DNA of 64,000 bases from Prolixibacteraceae bacterium (GTDB lineage: Bacteria > Bacteroidota > Bacteroidia > Bacteroidales > Prolixibacteraceae): contig JANQHI010000038.1 of NCBI GenBank assembly GCA_028282705.1, forward strand, positions 32,495-96,494, given 5' to 3'. This document shows, piece by piece, positions 35,659 through 46,018 of this stretch. Under the pieces are notes generated by a model. That model did no database searches, had not been told where the DNA came from, and saw nothing but the letters and a program-made list of their open reading frames with translations. The stretch's first letter is position 1, and every line of letters begins with the position of its first letter. The translations under genes were made by a program, and so were the position numbers.

Positions 35659-35853
35659 AGCTTCAATTACCATAAGCTTCTTCCTTAAATTCAATGCTTT
35701 TTGCAAGTAAAATTTGACCACAGGCTTCTAATTCATAATGATTTTAACGAAAGTTATTCATTATCAAATCAGTATTATTGTTTATTTTTGCATGGCCTTT
35801 CATTCTGAACAAAGACTTACATTTGAAAGGAAGATGGTAAAGCGATTACTAAC

Positions 35854-36993
35854 ATGGAAGAAGTAAATACAATAAACAGGGGTATTTGCACAAAAAAAAC
35901 AGGAACCTGCTCAAAATTGCAGGTAACTGATTGGCTGCAAGACCTTAAAAACATAACTAACCCTGATGAGATTATTGAAGTCAGGTTTAAAAATACCAGG
36001 AAAGATTATTATCGTAATGTCAATAATTTAAAAATAAAAGTTGGCGACTTGGTTGCTGTAGAAGCAAACCCTGGTCATGACATTGGGACAGTTTCATTGA
36101 AAGGCGACCTAGTTTTGGAGCAAATGAAGAAACATAAGGTTACCTTGGTAAATGGTGAACTAAGGAAAATTTATCGTTTGGCAAAACCTGTTGACATTGA
36201 TAAATGGAAGGAGGCAATCTCCCTTGAACATCAAACCATGATACGTTCAAGACAAATTACTGCTGAGCTTGACCTTGACATGAAAATTGGTGATGTTGAG
36301 TACCAGGGAGACAAAACCAAAGCCATTTTTTATTACATAGCAGATGGCAGGGTTGATTTCCGCCAACTGATTAAAGTATTGGCAGAAAATTTCCGCATAA
36401 GGGTTGAAATGAAGCAGATTGGTGCACGCCAGGAAGCTGGAAGGATCGGAGGTATTGGACCATGCGGGAGAGAGTTATGTTGTGCAACCTGGGTCTGTAA
36501 CTTTGTATCTGTTTCAACTAATGCTGCACGTTACCAGGAAATTTCCTTAAACCCCCAAAAGCTGGCAGGGCAATGTGGCAAATTGAAATGCTGCCTGAAT
36601 TTTGAAGTAGATTCTTATGTTGATGCCCAAAAAGATTTTCCTCCAAACAATATCCCTCTTGAAACAGAAAAAGGCATCTATGTCTTCCAAAAAGCAGATA
36701 TTTTTAATGGTATTTACTGGTATGCCCTTGACAATGAGGCACCATCAAACCAGGTACCAGTAGCTATAGGGAATGTGGCTAAAATTCAAAGGATCAATAA
36801 AAAAGGCATTAAACCTGAAATGCTTCAAACTGATGAGCCCTCCCTTCCTGAAACACCAAAAGATAAATTCCAGGATGTGGTTGGGCAAGACAGCCTAAGC
36901 AGGTTTGACAAGCCAAGAAAAAAACATCCACGCAAAAAAAGGCGTTACAGTAAAAAAGGAACTAACAGGAAACCCGGGGGAAATGTTAAGTAA
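35854..36993 (+). CDS. ricT: PSP1 C-terminal/RicT-like protein
   Basis: A 379-residue protein of the RicT (YaaT)/PSP1 family. In Bacillus RicT works with RicA and RicF in RNase Y-dependent mRNA maturation and in phosphorelay control. Conserved parts: VEVKxKN-like NTRKDYYRN start, VGDLVAVEANPGHDIGTVSL, DLDMKIGDVEYQGDKTKAIFYYIADGRVDFRQLIKVLA, and the cysteine cluster GPCGRELCCATWVC and CGKLKCCLNFE. The last 50 residues are basic (RKKHPRKKRRYSKKGTNRK), possibly RNA-binding. Overlaps gldH by 11 bp; ricT-gldH adjacency is usual in Bacteroidota. Confidence 0.9.
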   Translation: MEEVNTINRGICTKKTGTCSKLQVTDWLQDLKNITNPDEIIEVRFKNTRKDYYRNVNNLKIKVGDLVAVEANPGHDIGTVSLKGDLVLEQMKKHKVTLVNGELRKIYRLAKPVDIDKWKEAISLEHQTMIRSRQITAELDLDMKIGDVEYQGDKTKAIFYYIADGRVDFRQLIKVLAENFRIRVEMKQIGARQEAGRIGGIGPCGRELCCATWVCNFVSVSTNAARYQEISLNPQKLAGQCGKLKCCLNFEVDSYVDAQKDFPPNNIPLETEKGIYVFQKADIFNGIYWYALDNEAPSNQVPVAIGNVAKIQRINKKGIKPEMLQTDEPSLPETPKDKFQDVVGQDSLSRFDKPRKKHPRKKRRYSKKGTNRKPGGNVK

Positions 36994-37453
36994 ATTAAAA
37001 CATTTTATAGTAGCCATTTCACTCATTTCATTTTTTGCTTGTGACCGCAAAATGGTATTTGAAGATTATAGATCATTACCTGAGCTAAAATGGGCTGTTG
37101 ATTCTACTGTTACATTTGCTTTTAACATATCAGACACAACCATTAACCATAACCTGTACTTCAATATCCGCAATAGTGTTGATTATGAATATAGTAACCT
37201 TTGGTTATTTGTATGTATACTTCCTCCAGACAGTGAAGCAATGAAAGACACCATTGAGTTTACCCTTGCAAACCCTTTGGGAAAATGGTTTGGGAAAGGC
37301 CATGGAAAATTCAGGGATATCCAATATATGTATCGCAGGAATGTATTTTTCCCTGATACAGGATTATACCAGTTCCAGATAAAACAAGGAATGAGGGAAC
37401 AAGTGCTTGAGGGGATAAGAGATATTGGGCTAAGGGTTGAAAAAGTTGAATAA
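36983..37453 (+). CDS. gldH: Gliding motility lipoprotein GldH
   Basis: A 156-residue lipoprotein (lipobox FFAC, Cys20) required for gliding in Flavobacterium-type Bacteroidota. Matching segments: [64 protein letters not shown] and a C-terminus of [11 protein letters not shown]. The ATG at 36983 is chosen because it places a lipoprotein signal at the N-terminus; it begins inside ricT. Supports a gliding or T9SS-bearing lifestyle together with sprE and porX. Confidence 0.92.
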   Translation: MLSKLKHFIVAISLISFFACDRKMVFEDYRSLPELKWAVDSTVTFAFNISDTTINHNLYFNIRNSVDYEYSNLWLFVCILPPDSEAMKDTIEFTLANPLGKWFGKGHGKFRDIQYMYRRNVFFPDTGLYQFQIKQGMREQVLEGIRDIGLRVEKVE

Positions 37454-37461
37454 TTAATGTT

Positions 37462-38214
37462 GTGGGAAAAGGGAAACTTTTAAAATTTGCTGATCTTGAA
37501 ACCTATAGCCATGTGGTTCAGGCAACTTATAGTAAAGTAAAAAAATCAGACTTTTATTTAAAAGGGAACTGGGCAAAAGAGTTTTTCAAAAATGACAATC
37601 CCATCATCCTTGAATTGGGTTGTGGCAAGGGTGAATATACAGTCCAGCTTGCTAAAAAATTCCCTGAAATTAATTTCTTAGGTATTGACATAAAAGGTGC
37701 CCGCATTTGGAAGGGCGCAACATCATCTATGAAGCAAGGGTTAAAAAATGCAGGTTTTTTAAGGACAAACATTGAAATAATTGACCAATTTTTTGGGGAA
37801 AATGAAGTAGATGAAATATGGCTCACTTTTCCTGACCCACAAATGAAAAAAACAAGGAAACGCCTCACTGCTACTAATTTTATATCCAAATACAGGCATT
37901 TCCTTAAGCCCAATGGGATTATACACGTAAAAACTGACAGTAATTTCCAGTTTACCTATACCTGTGCTATGGTTGAAGAAAATAAGCTGGAGGTAATTAC
38001 TAAAATTGAAGATGTATACAACTCGGGGCAATTAACTGATATCCTCAGCATAAAAACATTTTATGAAAAACAGTGGTTAAGCAGAGGGATCACCATTAAA
38101 TACATTTCTTTCAGGATTGAAGGCGGTAAACTTACTGAACCTGATATTGAAATTGAAAAAGATACTTACAGAAGTTTTGGTAGGAGTGCATCAGAAATTC
38201 CTGATAATGAGTGA
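37462..38214 (+). CDS. trmB: tRNA (guanine46-N7)-methyltransferase
   Basis: A 250-residue SAM-dependent methyltransferase making m7G46 in tRNA. SAM motif [20 protein letters not shown] and the TrmB-specific [15 protein letters not shown] are present. Start is GTG (37462), 8 bp after gldH; no in-frame ATG fits. The end overlaps the next gene by 8 bp. Confidence 0.95.
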   Translation: MGKGKLLKFADLETYSHVVQATYSKVKKSDFYLKGNWAKEFFKNDNPIILELGCGKGEYTVQLAKKFPEINFLGIDIKGARIWKGATSSMKQGLKNAGFLRTNIEIIDQFFGENEVDEIWLTFPDPQMKKTRKRLTATNFISKYRHFLKPNGIIHVKTDSNFQFTYTCAMVEENKLEVITKIEDVYNSGQLTDILSIKTFYEKQWLSRGITIKYISFRIEGGKLTEPDIEIEKDTYRSFGRSASEIPDNE

Positions 38215-38533
38215 TTTTTTTAAACAAGTATATAAAGTTGTGCGTTTGATCCCCCCTGGCAAAGTGACTTCCTATGGGGCAATTGCTACCTACCTTGGTT
38301 CACCAGGAGCAGCCAGGATGGTGGGTTGGGCAATGAATGCCTCTGGCACACAGAAAGATTATGTACCTGCTCACAGGGTAGTTAACAGGAATGGGCTGCT
38401 TACAGGAAAGCATTACTTTGACACACCAAATGCCATGGAGGAACTTTTACAAAGTGAAGGTGTTATTATTAAAAATGGGCAGATTCAAAATTTGGAAAAA
38501 GTATTTTGGGATCCACAGAAAGAGCTCAAATAA
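38207..38533 (+). CDS. Alkyltransferase-like protein (MGMT family, no catalytic Cys)
   Basis: A 108-residue protein matching the C-terminal domain of O6-alkylguanine-DNA alkyltransferase: [36 protein letters not shown]. The active-site PCHRV is PAHRV ([11 protein letters not shown]), so the acceptor Cys is absent; such ATL proteins flag bulky alkyl lesions for nucleotide excision repair. The ATG at 38207 gives the natural start MSDFFKQVY. Overlaps trmB by 8 bp; mrp follows 43 bp later. Confidence 0.9.
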   Translation: MSDFFKQVYKVVRLIPPGKVTSYGAIATYLGSPGAARMVGWAMNASGTQKDYVPAHRVVNRNGLLTGKHYFDTPNAMEELLQSEGVIIKNGQIQNLEKVFWDPQKELK

Positions 38534-38576
38534 TTTTTTTATTTTTGAACATATGTAAATTATAAAATGATTTCAA

Positions 38577-39689
38577 ATGAATGATATTCCAAGAAAATTA
38601 ATTGTTCCCAAGAATGTTACTGATGCTTTAAGTGGTATCAGCTACCCGGGGTCAAAAGAAAATATTGTATCACTAGATATGGTACAGGAAATAAGGATTG
38701 CAGGGCAAAAAGTAAGCTTTTCACTGGTATTCCAAAAATCTGATGATCCCAATATTCCACTGCTGGTTAAAACGTGTGAAGAAGCCATTCAGAAAAATAT
38801 AGGTGCAGAAGTTGAAATCAAGGGAAATATTTCAGTTAAATATGTGCATAATATGGAGCGCCCCATATTGCCCCATGTAAAAAATATTATTGCAGTTGCA
38901 TCAGGTAAAGGTGGTGTTGGAAAATCAACAGTGGCTGTAAATGCAGCTGTGGCTTTAGCCAAACAGGGAGCAAAAGTTGGGTTAATTGATGCAGATATCT
39001 TTGGTCCATCTATCCCAAAAATGTTTGGGGCTGAAGGCGAACGCCCAATGGCTGAAAGGATTGACAACAAAGACATGATACATCCTGTTGAGAAGTTTGG
39101 CGTGAAATTTTTATCCATTGGTTTTTTTGTAGCTCCCGAAAATGCCCTGGTTTGGCGTGGCCCTATGGCATCAAATGCCTTGAAACAACTGATTGTTGAT
39201 GGCCTGTGGGGTGAACTGGATTACCTGCTTATTGACCTTCCTCCAGGAACCAGCGACATACACCTGACCCTTGTGCAAACAGTGCCAGTAACGGCTGCTG
39301 TTATTGTAACTACACCCCAGGATGTTGCACTTGCTGATGTTATAAAAGCTGTAAGCATGTTCCAGAGCCAGTCAATTGATGTGCCTGTTTTAGGCTTAGT
39401 TGAAAACATGGCATGGTTCACACCTGAAGAGCTGCCTGATAACAAATATTACATCTTTGGTAAAGAAGGAGGCAAAAAACTGGCTGACCAAATGGGTCTT
39501 AAGTTGCTTGGGCAAATCCCAATTGTACAGGGCATCAGGGAAGGAGGAGATGATGGAACCCCTGTTGCATCTGGTGATGACCAAACTGGTGAAGCTTTTG
39601 CAGAACTGGCAAAAAATATCAGCCACCAGTTGCATCTTAGGAACATAAGGCAGGCTCCTACACAAAAGGTGAAAATTACAAGAAAATAA
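38577..39689 (+). CDS. Mrp/ApbC-type P-loop ATPase
   Basis: A 370-residue Mrp/NBP35 protein implicated in Fe-S cluster carriage. The N-terminal 90 residues form the MIP18/DUF59 domain; the deviant Walker A is ASGKGGVGKST (residues 108-118), then DADIFGPSIPKMFG and DYLLIDLPPGTSD. The CxxC pair that bridges the cluster in ApbC (after ENM) is missing here (ENMAWFTPEELPDNKYYIFG), which I believe is usual in this phylum. Followed by a terminator. Confidence 0.92.
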   Translation: MNDIPRKLIVPKNVTDALSGISYPGSKENIVSLDMVQEIRIAGQKVSFSLVFQKSDDPNIPLLVKTCEEAIQKNIGAEVEIKGNISVKYVHNMERPILPHVKNIIAVASGKGGVGKSTVAVNAAVALAKQGAKVGLIDADIFGPSIPKMFGAEGERPMAERIDNKDMIHPVEKFGVKFLSIGFFVAPENALVWRGPMASNALKQLIVDGLWGELDYLLIDLPPGTSDIHLTLVQTVPVTAAVIVTTPQDVALADVIKAVSMFQSQSIDVPVLGLVENMAWFTPEELPDNKYYIFGKEGGKKLADQMGLKLLGQIPIVQGIREGGDDGTPVASGDDQTGEAFAELAKNISHQLHLRNIRQAPTQKVKITRK

Positions 39690-39710
39690 TATATTGTCAT
39701 ATAAAAATAT

Positions 39711-39740
39711 AGGGAGGTATCAATGTATCTCCCTGTTTTT
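39711..39740 (+). terminator. Rho-independent terminator of the holB-mrp group
   Basis: AGGGAGGTAT/GTATCTCCCT stem with loop CAAT, followed by GTTTTT. Confidence 0.8.
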
Positions 39741-39931
39741 ATCTCATAAGTACATACCACACTTTTATAAAATCACAAATTCTGCCCTATTTATTAGCCC
39801 AAAGTTTTGTATCATTGTACTCCTTAACTAATCCTTACTTTCTAGGGTTATTTATTGGATGTTTTAAAGGATTCTTTAAACAATATAATTTCAAAATTTG
39901 AGTTTATCCTAAAGCTATTAAAAAGGGTTTT

Positions 39932-42900
39932 TTGAATAAAAGGATTTTACATACAATATTGGTTTTTTTAATGGTGGGCTTTATTTCTGGTTGTTCTACT
40001 AAAAAGAACACCAGGTTATCACGTGCTTACCATAACCTGACATCCCATTATAATATTTATTTCAATGCAAAGGAAAGCCTAAAGTCTGGAGAGGCAAGGA
40101 TCAATAAAATGGTGGAGGATGATTACACCAGGCTTTTACTTATTTATAAGGATAGTGACCCTTCTACAGCAAAAATGGCCAATGCTGATATGGAAGATGT
40201 AATACTGAGGTGTTCAAAACTGATAAAAGTCCACTCCATAACTAAAAAACCTAAACGAAAAGGAGGAAAAAGGAGTAGGAAATATATTGAGTTTGCCAGT
40301 AAAGAAGAGTTTAATAAATGGATTGATGACAGCTACCTGTTGATGGGTAAGGCTTATTTCTATCAGGACAAGTTTATTTCGGCCATTAATAACTTTTCTT
40401 ATGTTATCAGGAAATTTTCGGAAGAAGAAATTAAATATGAAGCATTTATTTGGCTGATCAGGAGTTACACTGAAATGGAACGTTTCATGGAAGCTTCTGA
40501 AGTGATCCAGTCATTGCAGGGAGATAATATGTTCCCCAAAAAACTGGAAAGGAGCCTAGCTATTGCCATTGCTGATTATTATATCAAACAAAATGAATAC
40601 CAGGAAGCAATCAAGTACCTGGATATTGCTGTCAATAAAACATTCTGGAAAAAACAAAAAGCCAGGTTGGTATTTATTGAGGCACAACTGTATCAGGAAA
40701 TAGGTGATTATGCCAACTCATCAGCAAAATTCCGTGAAGTAACCAAACTGAATGCATCATACAAAATGGAGTTCAATGCACGCATAAATGCTGCTGGTGT
40801 TTTTACAGGGCAGGGTGATATGGAGAAGCTGAAAAAAGAGCTTGGGAGGATGTTGCGCAATGAAAAAAATGTTGATTTCCGCGACCAGATTTATTATGCC
40901 CTGGGCAACATTTTTTATAAAGAAGGTAATACTGAAACTGCCATTGACAATTTCAGGAAATCAGTATCAACCAGTGTTTCAAATGATTTCCAGTTAGCAC
41001 AATCTGCTATTACCCTGGCTGACATCTATTTTGACCAGCTTGAATACAGGAACTCTCAAGCCTACTATGACAGTGCCATGGTTGTTATTGACGAGAACTA
41101 TCCTAACCATGAAAATATTACCTTAAGGTATAATGGGTTGACACTTTTGGTTGATAACCTGGTGATGGTTGAAAGAGAAGATAGTTTACAAAAAATTGCC
41201 TTGATGGATCCTGCAGACAGGAACTCATTAATTGATGATTTAATAGCTGCTGAAGAAGAAAAAATAAAGAAGCAGGAGATGGCCAACAATATTGGTGGAG
41301 GGAATACAGGTTTTTACAGGGCCAATGAATACAGGTTTGGGCTAGGAAGTACACGAACAGGAGGCGGGTGGTATTTTTATAACCCACAAACTGTTACCTA
41401 TGGGAAAAACCAATTCCAACAGCTTTGGGGCAGGAGGAAGCTTGAAGATGATTGGAGGAGGGCAAATAAAAGTTCTTCTTCAACTGACATATTGGATGAA
41501 TTTGCAGAATTAATCGATTCAACTCAAATAGAAGTCAGGGAAACAGACCCTTTAAAAAGGGAGTTCTATACTCAAGACCTTCCCTTGAATGATTCATTGA
41601 TGGCTCTTTCACATGAAAGGATCAAAGATGCCCTTTACAATGCAGGTAAAATTTTCAAATCAGAATTCAGCAACTATGAACGTGCAATTGGATCATTTGA
41701 AGAACTGAACAGGAGGTATCCAGGAAATGTATATACTCTATCAGCCTATTTTGATTTATATGATCTGAATGAATTGGCAGGAAATATGCCACAATCAAAC
41801 CATTACAGAAACCTTATTATCCAGGATTTCCCTGACAGCAAATATGCCAAATACCTGCTAAACCCCAATTTCTTCATTGATATGGAGGCACAAAAAGACA
41901 GCCTTAACCGCCTGTACCAGTATACTTTCAGTAAATACAAAACAGGGAAATATGCACAGGTAATTACCCTGACAGGACAAATGAAGGAGTTGGAACCAGA
42001 CAGCATTATAATGCCTAAAATAGATTTCCTAAGGACAGTTGCTTTAGGGGTTGAATCAAATTTGCAACAGCTTGAAACAGGGTTGAGGAACCACTTGGGG
42101 CAATACCCAAAACACGAAACTTCAGTCCTGGTTAAGGATATCCTTTCTCTAATTGAAGACAGCACCTTGGCTGACTACCAAAAATTGGTGGAAATTGGTT
42201 ACTTAAATGATGAAATACAAAATGAAGAACTACAATCTGGAAACAGGAATGAAGATGATGAATTTGGGGGTAAATTTGCATATGATGATGACCTACTCCA
42301 TTACTTCATAGTTGCATTCCCGCGTGCTGCAGAAGTGGATGTGAACAGGCTGAAATTTGATATTGCCAATTACAACATTGACCATTACACAAAGCTCGAC
42401 TTTGATATTGAAACAGATAACCTGGATGCTAAAACAGGTTTATTGGTAGTAAGAGCTTTGACTAATAAACAGCAAAGCCTGATCTACTTCAGGTCGATAA
42501 TCCGCCAGGCTGAAGTATTCCAATCATTACAAGATATTGAATACATTAATATTGTGGCTTCATCAACCAATTATAGGGCTATACTTGCTGACAAATCATT
42601 ATCAGACTACCTCAGGTATTTTGTAAAAAATTATAGCCGTTTTATAGGTTCTAATTTTGAGGATGAAGAGTTTGATGATGTCTCTCCAGAAGAGATGATG
42701 GCCAAAGTAGAGGAACAGGAAGAAGCCCTTGAAGAACAGGGGACGTTTGTAATGGTTGCTGGAGGAGGAAAAAGCAGCAGCATATACAACCCGGCCATTG
42801 ATACAATACAATGTTTTGTCCTGGCATTGAAAAACCCTGGAGATGCATTTAGGCCTACCCTATCAAAGTTTTCTACATTTAATAAACGTGAATTCAGGGT

Positions 42901-43621
42901 ATGGAGCCTTGCTATGCAACTAAAAAAGGCGGGAGATTACCAACTCATGGTTGTAAAAGGGATACCTGGCTTTGCTGAAGGCATGTCTTACTTCAGGACT
43001 GCTATTACAAACAGGGATTTATTTGATGAACTAGAGCAAATTAGTTACAGGAATTTCCTGATCACCAATGATAACCTGGATGCACTTATTGAATCAGGCA
43101 ATGTGGATGAATATATGAACTTTTTCAGGACGAGCTACATCCAAAGAGCCCCAGCTGGTGCTCCTGCAACTGTGCAACCAGCAGCCAATATTATAACCAA
43201 TGATCCTGTAGGGCAGCAAGAAGAGGTTACTGCAAAAGAATACTCTGGGGCATATAAAACTGAAATTGAGAAACCACATTTCTTTGTGCTGGTTATACCT
43301 TCAGAAGGTGTAAATAATGAATTATTTATCAGTGGTATTGAGCAGTTTAATACTACCAACTATTCAAGTGATGGGCTTCAAATCACAGAACAAACCCTTG
43401 ATGATTTCAGGTCAATCATAAAGATTTCAGGGTTGAAAGACAAAGATACGGCCATGCAGTACCTCAGGCAAATTACCCGTGACCGTTCTGTATATATTCC
43501 ACTGGGTAAAGCAACTTACAGGAACTTCCTGACCACAGAAGAAAACTTTGAAATCTTCTTACAAGAGAAGAATATCACCAAATACATGGACTTCTACAAA
43601 CAGGTTTACCTTGGCAAGTAG
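39932..43621 (+). CDS. sprE: T9SS lipoprotein SprE/PorW
   Basis: A 1229-residue TPR-rich lipoprotein of the SprE/PorW family, a periplasmic part of the type IX secretion system that supports secretion and gliding. Lipobox ISGC gives Cys21. The N-terminus (RAYHNLTSHYNIYFNAKESL) is characteristic, and TPR-like helix pairs fill residues about 105-400 and 600-700 (LLMGKAYFYQDKFISAINNF, AIADYYIKQNEYQEAIKYLD). C-terminal repeats around 1000-1220 contain the recurring YFRTxITNRD / YRNFLITxDN motif, three related copies. Start is TTG, since it is the only site giving the signal peptide. porX follows 87 bp later. Confidence 0.92.
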   Translation: MNKRILHTILVFLMVGFISGCSTKKNTRLSRAYHNLTSHYNIYFNAKESLKSGEARINKMVEDDYTRLLLIYKDSDPSTAKMANADMEDVILRCSKLIKVHSITKKPKRKGGKRSRKYIEFASKEEFNKWIDDSYLLMGKAYFYQDKFISAINNFSYVIRKFSEEEIKYEAFIWLIRSYTEMERFMEASEVIQSLQGDNMFPKKLERSLAIAIADYYIKQNEYQEAIKYLDIAVNKTFWKKQKARLVFIEAQLYQEIGDYANSSAKFREVTKLNASYKMEFNARINAAGVFTGQGDMEKLKKELGRMLRNEKNVDFRDQIYYALGNIFYKEGNTETAIDNFRKSVSTSVSNDFQLAQSAITLADIYFDQLEYRNSQAYYDSAMVVIDENYPNHENITLRYNGLTLLVDNLVMVEREDSLQKIALMDPADRNSLIDDLIAAEEEKIKKQEMANNIGGGNTGFYRANEYRFGLGSTRTGGGWYFYNPQTVTYGKNQFQQLWGRRKLEDDWRRANKSSSSTDILDEFAELIDSTQIEVRETDPLKREFYTQDLPLNDSLMALSHERIKDALYNAGKIFKSEFSNYERAIGSFEELNRRYPGNVYTLSAYFDLYDLNELAGNMPQSNHYRNLIIQDFPDSKYAKYLLNPNFFIDMEAQKDSLNRLYQYTFSKYKTGKYAQVITLTGQMKELEPDSIIMPKIDFLRTVALGVESNLQQLETGLRNHLGQYPKHETSVLVKDILSLIEDSTLADYQKLVEIGYLNDEIQNEELQSGNRNEDDEFGGKFAYDDDLLHYFIVAFPRAAEVDVNRLKFDIANYNIDHYTKLDFDIETDNLDAKTGLLVVRALTNKQQSLIYFRSIIRQAEVFQSLQDIEYINIVASSTNYRAILADKSLSDYLRYFVKNYSRFIGSNFEDEEFDDVSPEEMMAKVEEQEEALEEQGTFVMVAGGGKSSSIYNPAIDTIQCFVLALKNPGDAFRPTLSKFSTFNKREFRVWSLAMQLKKAGDYQLMVVKGIPGFAEGMSYFRTAITNRDLFDELEQISYRNFLITNDNLDALIESGNVDEYMNFFRTSYIQRAPAGAPATVQPAANIITNDPVGQQEEVTAKEYSGAYKTEIEKPHFFVLVIPSEGVNNELFISGIEQFNTTNYSSDGLQITEQTLDDFRSIIKISGLKDKDTAMQYLRQITRDRSVYIPLGKATYRNFLTTEENFEIFLQEKNITKYMDFYKQVYLGK

Positions 43622-43708
43622 TAGTTAGTGGTTAAAGTTTGTTAATCAAATACTTTTAGGGTACAAAATTTGTTTTAAATTGTAGGACATTTTTTTACAC
43701 AATGGTTT

Positions 43709-45265
43709 ATGAGAAAGATCAAAATACTTTGGACTGATGATGAGATAGATTTGTTAAGGGCCCATATTATTTTCTTGCAGGAAAAAGGGTATGAAGTTGA
43801 CACTGCCAACAATGGGACTGATGCTATTGAAATGGTTAAAAATAACCATTTTGATATTATATTCCTTGACGAAAATATGCCAGGCTTGTCAGGGCTTGAA
43901 ACACTGAATGAAATTAAAAACCATGCTTCTAATGTTCCTGTGGTAATGATCACAAAAAGTGAAGAAGAAGACATTATGGATGAAGCCATTGGTTCAAAAA
44001 TGGCTGATTACCTTATAAAGCCAGTTAACCCAAAACAAATATTACTTTCATTAAAAAAGAACATTGATCAAAAAAGGCTAGTTACACAGCAAACCACTTC
44101 AGCCTACCAAACTGAGTTTGCCCAAATTGGGATGAAGTTAAATGACCAGTTGACATATGATGACTGGAAAGATATTTACCGCAAATTGGTGCATTGGGAA
44201 TTGGAACTAAGCAGCTCTGATGATTCAACCATGGATCAGGTGCTAACCATGCAAAAGAATGATGCCAATAAAGCGTTTTTTCGTTTTGTAAAAGATAATT
44301 ACCAAGAATGGCTTAAACCTGAAGGAAGCCAGAAGCCATTGCTTTCATGCAATATTTTTAAAGACAAAGTATTTCCCCTCCTTGACAAAGGAAATAAAGT
44401 GTTTGTATTGTTAATAGATAATTTGCGTTTTGACCAGTGGAAAATACTGAGCCCTGTTATCAACCAGCTTTTTAATACTGATGAAGAAGAATTGTATTAT
44501 AGCATCCTGCCTACTGCAACCATGTATGCCCGTAACTCAATGTTTGCAGGGTTAATGCCTTCAGAAATAGAAAAATTATATCCAAACCTGTGGGAGCATG
44601 ATGACAGTGAAGGGCATAAAAACCAACATGAAAAAGAACTGCTGGAAAAGCAGCTTGCACGTTACTCAAGAAAGGAAAAACCTTATTATGACAAAGTTTC
44701 AAGCTTAAAATCAGGCAAAAAAGTGGCCGATAATTTCCATAATATCCTGGATCATGACTTGTCGGTGCTGGTTTTTAATTTTGTAGATATGATCTCACAC
44801 GCACGCACTGAAATGGAGATGATAAGGGAACTGGCCAATGATGAAAGGGCTTACAGGTCATTAACTTTGAGCTGGTTTAATAATTCTTCATTGCTTGAAT
44901 TACTAAAAGCACTGGCTGATAATGATATCAAAGTAGTAATCACCACTGACCATGGCACCATAAAAGTGAACAATCCTGTAAAAATCATAGGTGACCGCGA
45001 AACCAATACCAACTTGCGTTACAAACTTGGCAGGAACCTGAATTATAAATCAAAGCATGTTTTTGAGGTACGTGACCCCAAAAGCATTTATCTTCCTGCA
45101 AGAAATGTAAGTACCTCCTATGTATTTGCCCATAATAATGACTTCTTTGTGTACCCAAATGACTATAATTATTATGCTACATTTTATAAAAATACCTTCC
45201 AACATGGAGGGGTTTCCATGGAAGAAATGCTTGTGCCTTTAATCACTTTGTCTCCTAAAAAATAA
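43709..45265 (+). CDS. porX: T9SS response regulator PorX (receiver plus PglZ domain)
   Basis: A 518-residue cytosolic regulator of the T9SS. Residues 1-120 are a receiver domain (Asp54 in IIFLDENMPGL as phosphoacceptor, Thr/Lys in MITKS). The remainder is a PglZ/alkaline-phosphatase-superfamily domain (VLLIDNLRFDQWK, YARNSMFAGLMPSEIE, NFVDMISHARTEMEM, VVITTDHGTIKV) with metal-ligand-like Asp and His. In Porphyromonas PorX acts with PorY and a sigma factor and has nucleotide phosphodiesterase activity; porY is not in the window. Stop codon abuts the convergent ABC gene with no gap. Confidence 0.96.
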   Translation: MRKIKILWTDDEIDLLRAHIIFLQEKGYEVDTANNGTDAIEMVKNNHFDIIFLDENMPGLSGLETLNEIKNHASNVPVVMITKSEEEDIMDEAIGSKMADYLIKPVNPKQILLSLKKNIDQKRLVTQQTTSAYQTEFAQIGMKLNDQLTYDDWKDIYRKLVHWELELSSSDDSTMDQVLTMQKNDANKAFFRFVKDNYQEWLKPEGSQKPLLSCNIFKDKVFPLLDKGNKVFVLLIDNLRFDQWKILSPVINQLFNTDEEELYYSILPTATMYARNSMFAGLMPSEIEKLYPNLWEHDDSEGHKNQHEKELLEKQLARYSRKEKPYYDKVSSLKSGKKVADNFHNILDHDLSVLVFNFVDMISHARTEMEMIRELANDERAYRSLTLSWFNNSSLLELLKALADNDIKVVITTDHGTIKVNNPVKIIGDRETNTNLRYKLGRNLNYKSKHVFEVRDPKSIYLPARNVSTSYVFAHNNDFFVYPNDYNYYATFYKNTFQHGGVSMEEMLVPLITLSPKK

Positions 45266-46018
45266 TTATTGGTTCTGTTTAAACTGGGCATAAAGTTTAT
45301 TGGCAAAAATAAAATCCTGCAAGGTTTGGTTATCAGTTTTAAGGATTTCATCTTTATTCCCTTCCCAACATTTTTCGCCTTTACTGATAAACAATATTTT
45401 CTCGCCAATTTCTATTACAGAATTCATATCATGGGTATTGATAATGGTAGTCATCCCAAATTCTTTGGTAAGGTCCTGGATAAGGCTGTCAATTAAGGTT
45501 GCAGTTTCAGGGTCAAGTCCAGAATTGGGTTCATCACAAAAAAGGTATTTAGGGTTTAGGGCAATCCCCCTGGCAATGGCTACCCTTTTTTGCATACCCC
45601 CACTAATTTCAGAAGGGTATAATTTATTGGCATTGGTTATGTTCACATGTTCAAGGCAAAAATCCACCCTTTTTTCTTTTTCTTTTGAAGTTTGGCTTGT
45701 GAACATATCAAGAGGGAAACGCACATTCTGTTCTACTGTCAGGCTATCAAACAAAGCCCCACCCTGGAAAACCATCCCAATTTCCTGCCTGAGTTTTTTT
45801 CGGGTTTTTTCGTTCATATTGGTAAAATCGCGCCCATCATAAAAAATGGCTCCTTCATCCACTTCATGTAGCCCCAAAATTGATTTTAGCAATACTGTTT
45901 TTCCAGAGCCACTGCGCCCAATTATCAGATTGGTTTGCCCTTCTTCAAAAACCACAGACATCTCTTTCAGAACCTTGTTCCCATCAAATGATTTTGATAT
46001 GTTCCTGACCTCAATCAT
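45266..46018 (-). CDS. mlaF: Mla-type ABC transporter ATP-binding protein
   Basis: A 250-residue ABC ATPase of the MlaF family, powering phospholipid movement between membranes. Walker A GRSGSGKT, Q-loop MVFQGGALFDSL, signature SGGMQKRVAIARGI (instead of LSGGQ), Walker B YLFCDEPNSGLDPET. The SGGM form and GLDP are usual for MlaF. Overlaps mlaE by four bases; the substrate-binding mlaD is not in the window. Confidence 0.93.
   Translation of the reverse strand: MIEVRNISKSFDGNKVLKEMSVVFEEGQTNLIIGRSGSGKTVLLKSILGLHEVDEGAIFYDGRDFTNMNEKTRKKLRQEIGMVFQGGALFDSLTVEQNVRFPLDMFTSQTSKEKEKRVDFCLEHVNITNANKLYPSEISGGMQKRVAIARGIALNPKYLFCDEPNSGLDPETATLIDSLIQDLTKEFGMTTIINTHDMNSVIEIGEKILFISKGEKCWEGNKDEILKTDNQTLQDFIFANKLYAQFKQNQ

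Noticed and set aside
38577..39689. Missing CxxC in the Mrp protein as a sign of degeneration
   Set aside because: Everything else is intact and I believe that Bacteroidota Mrp proteins commonly lack this pair.
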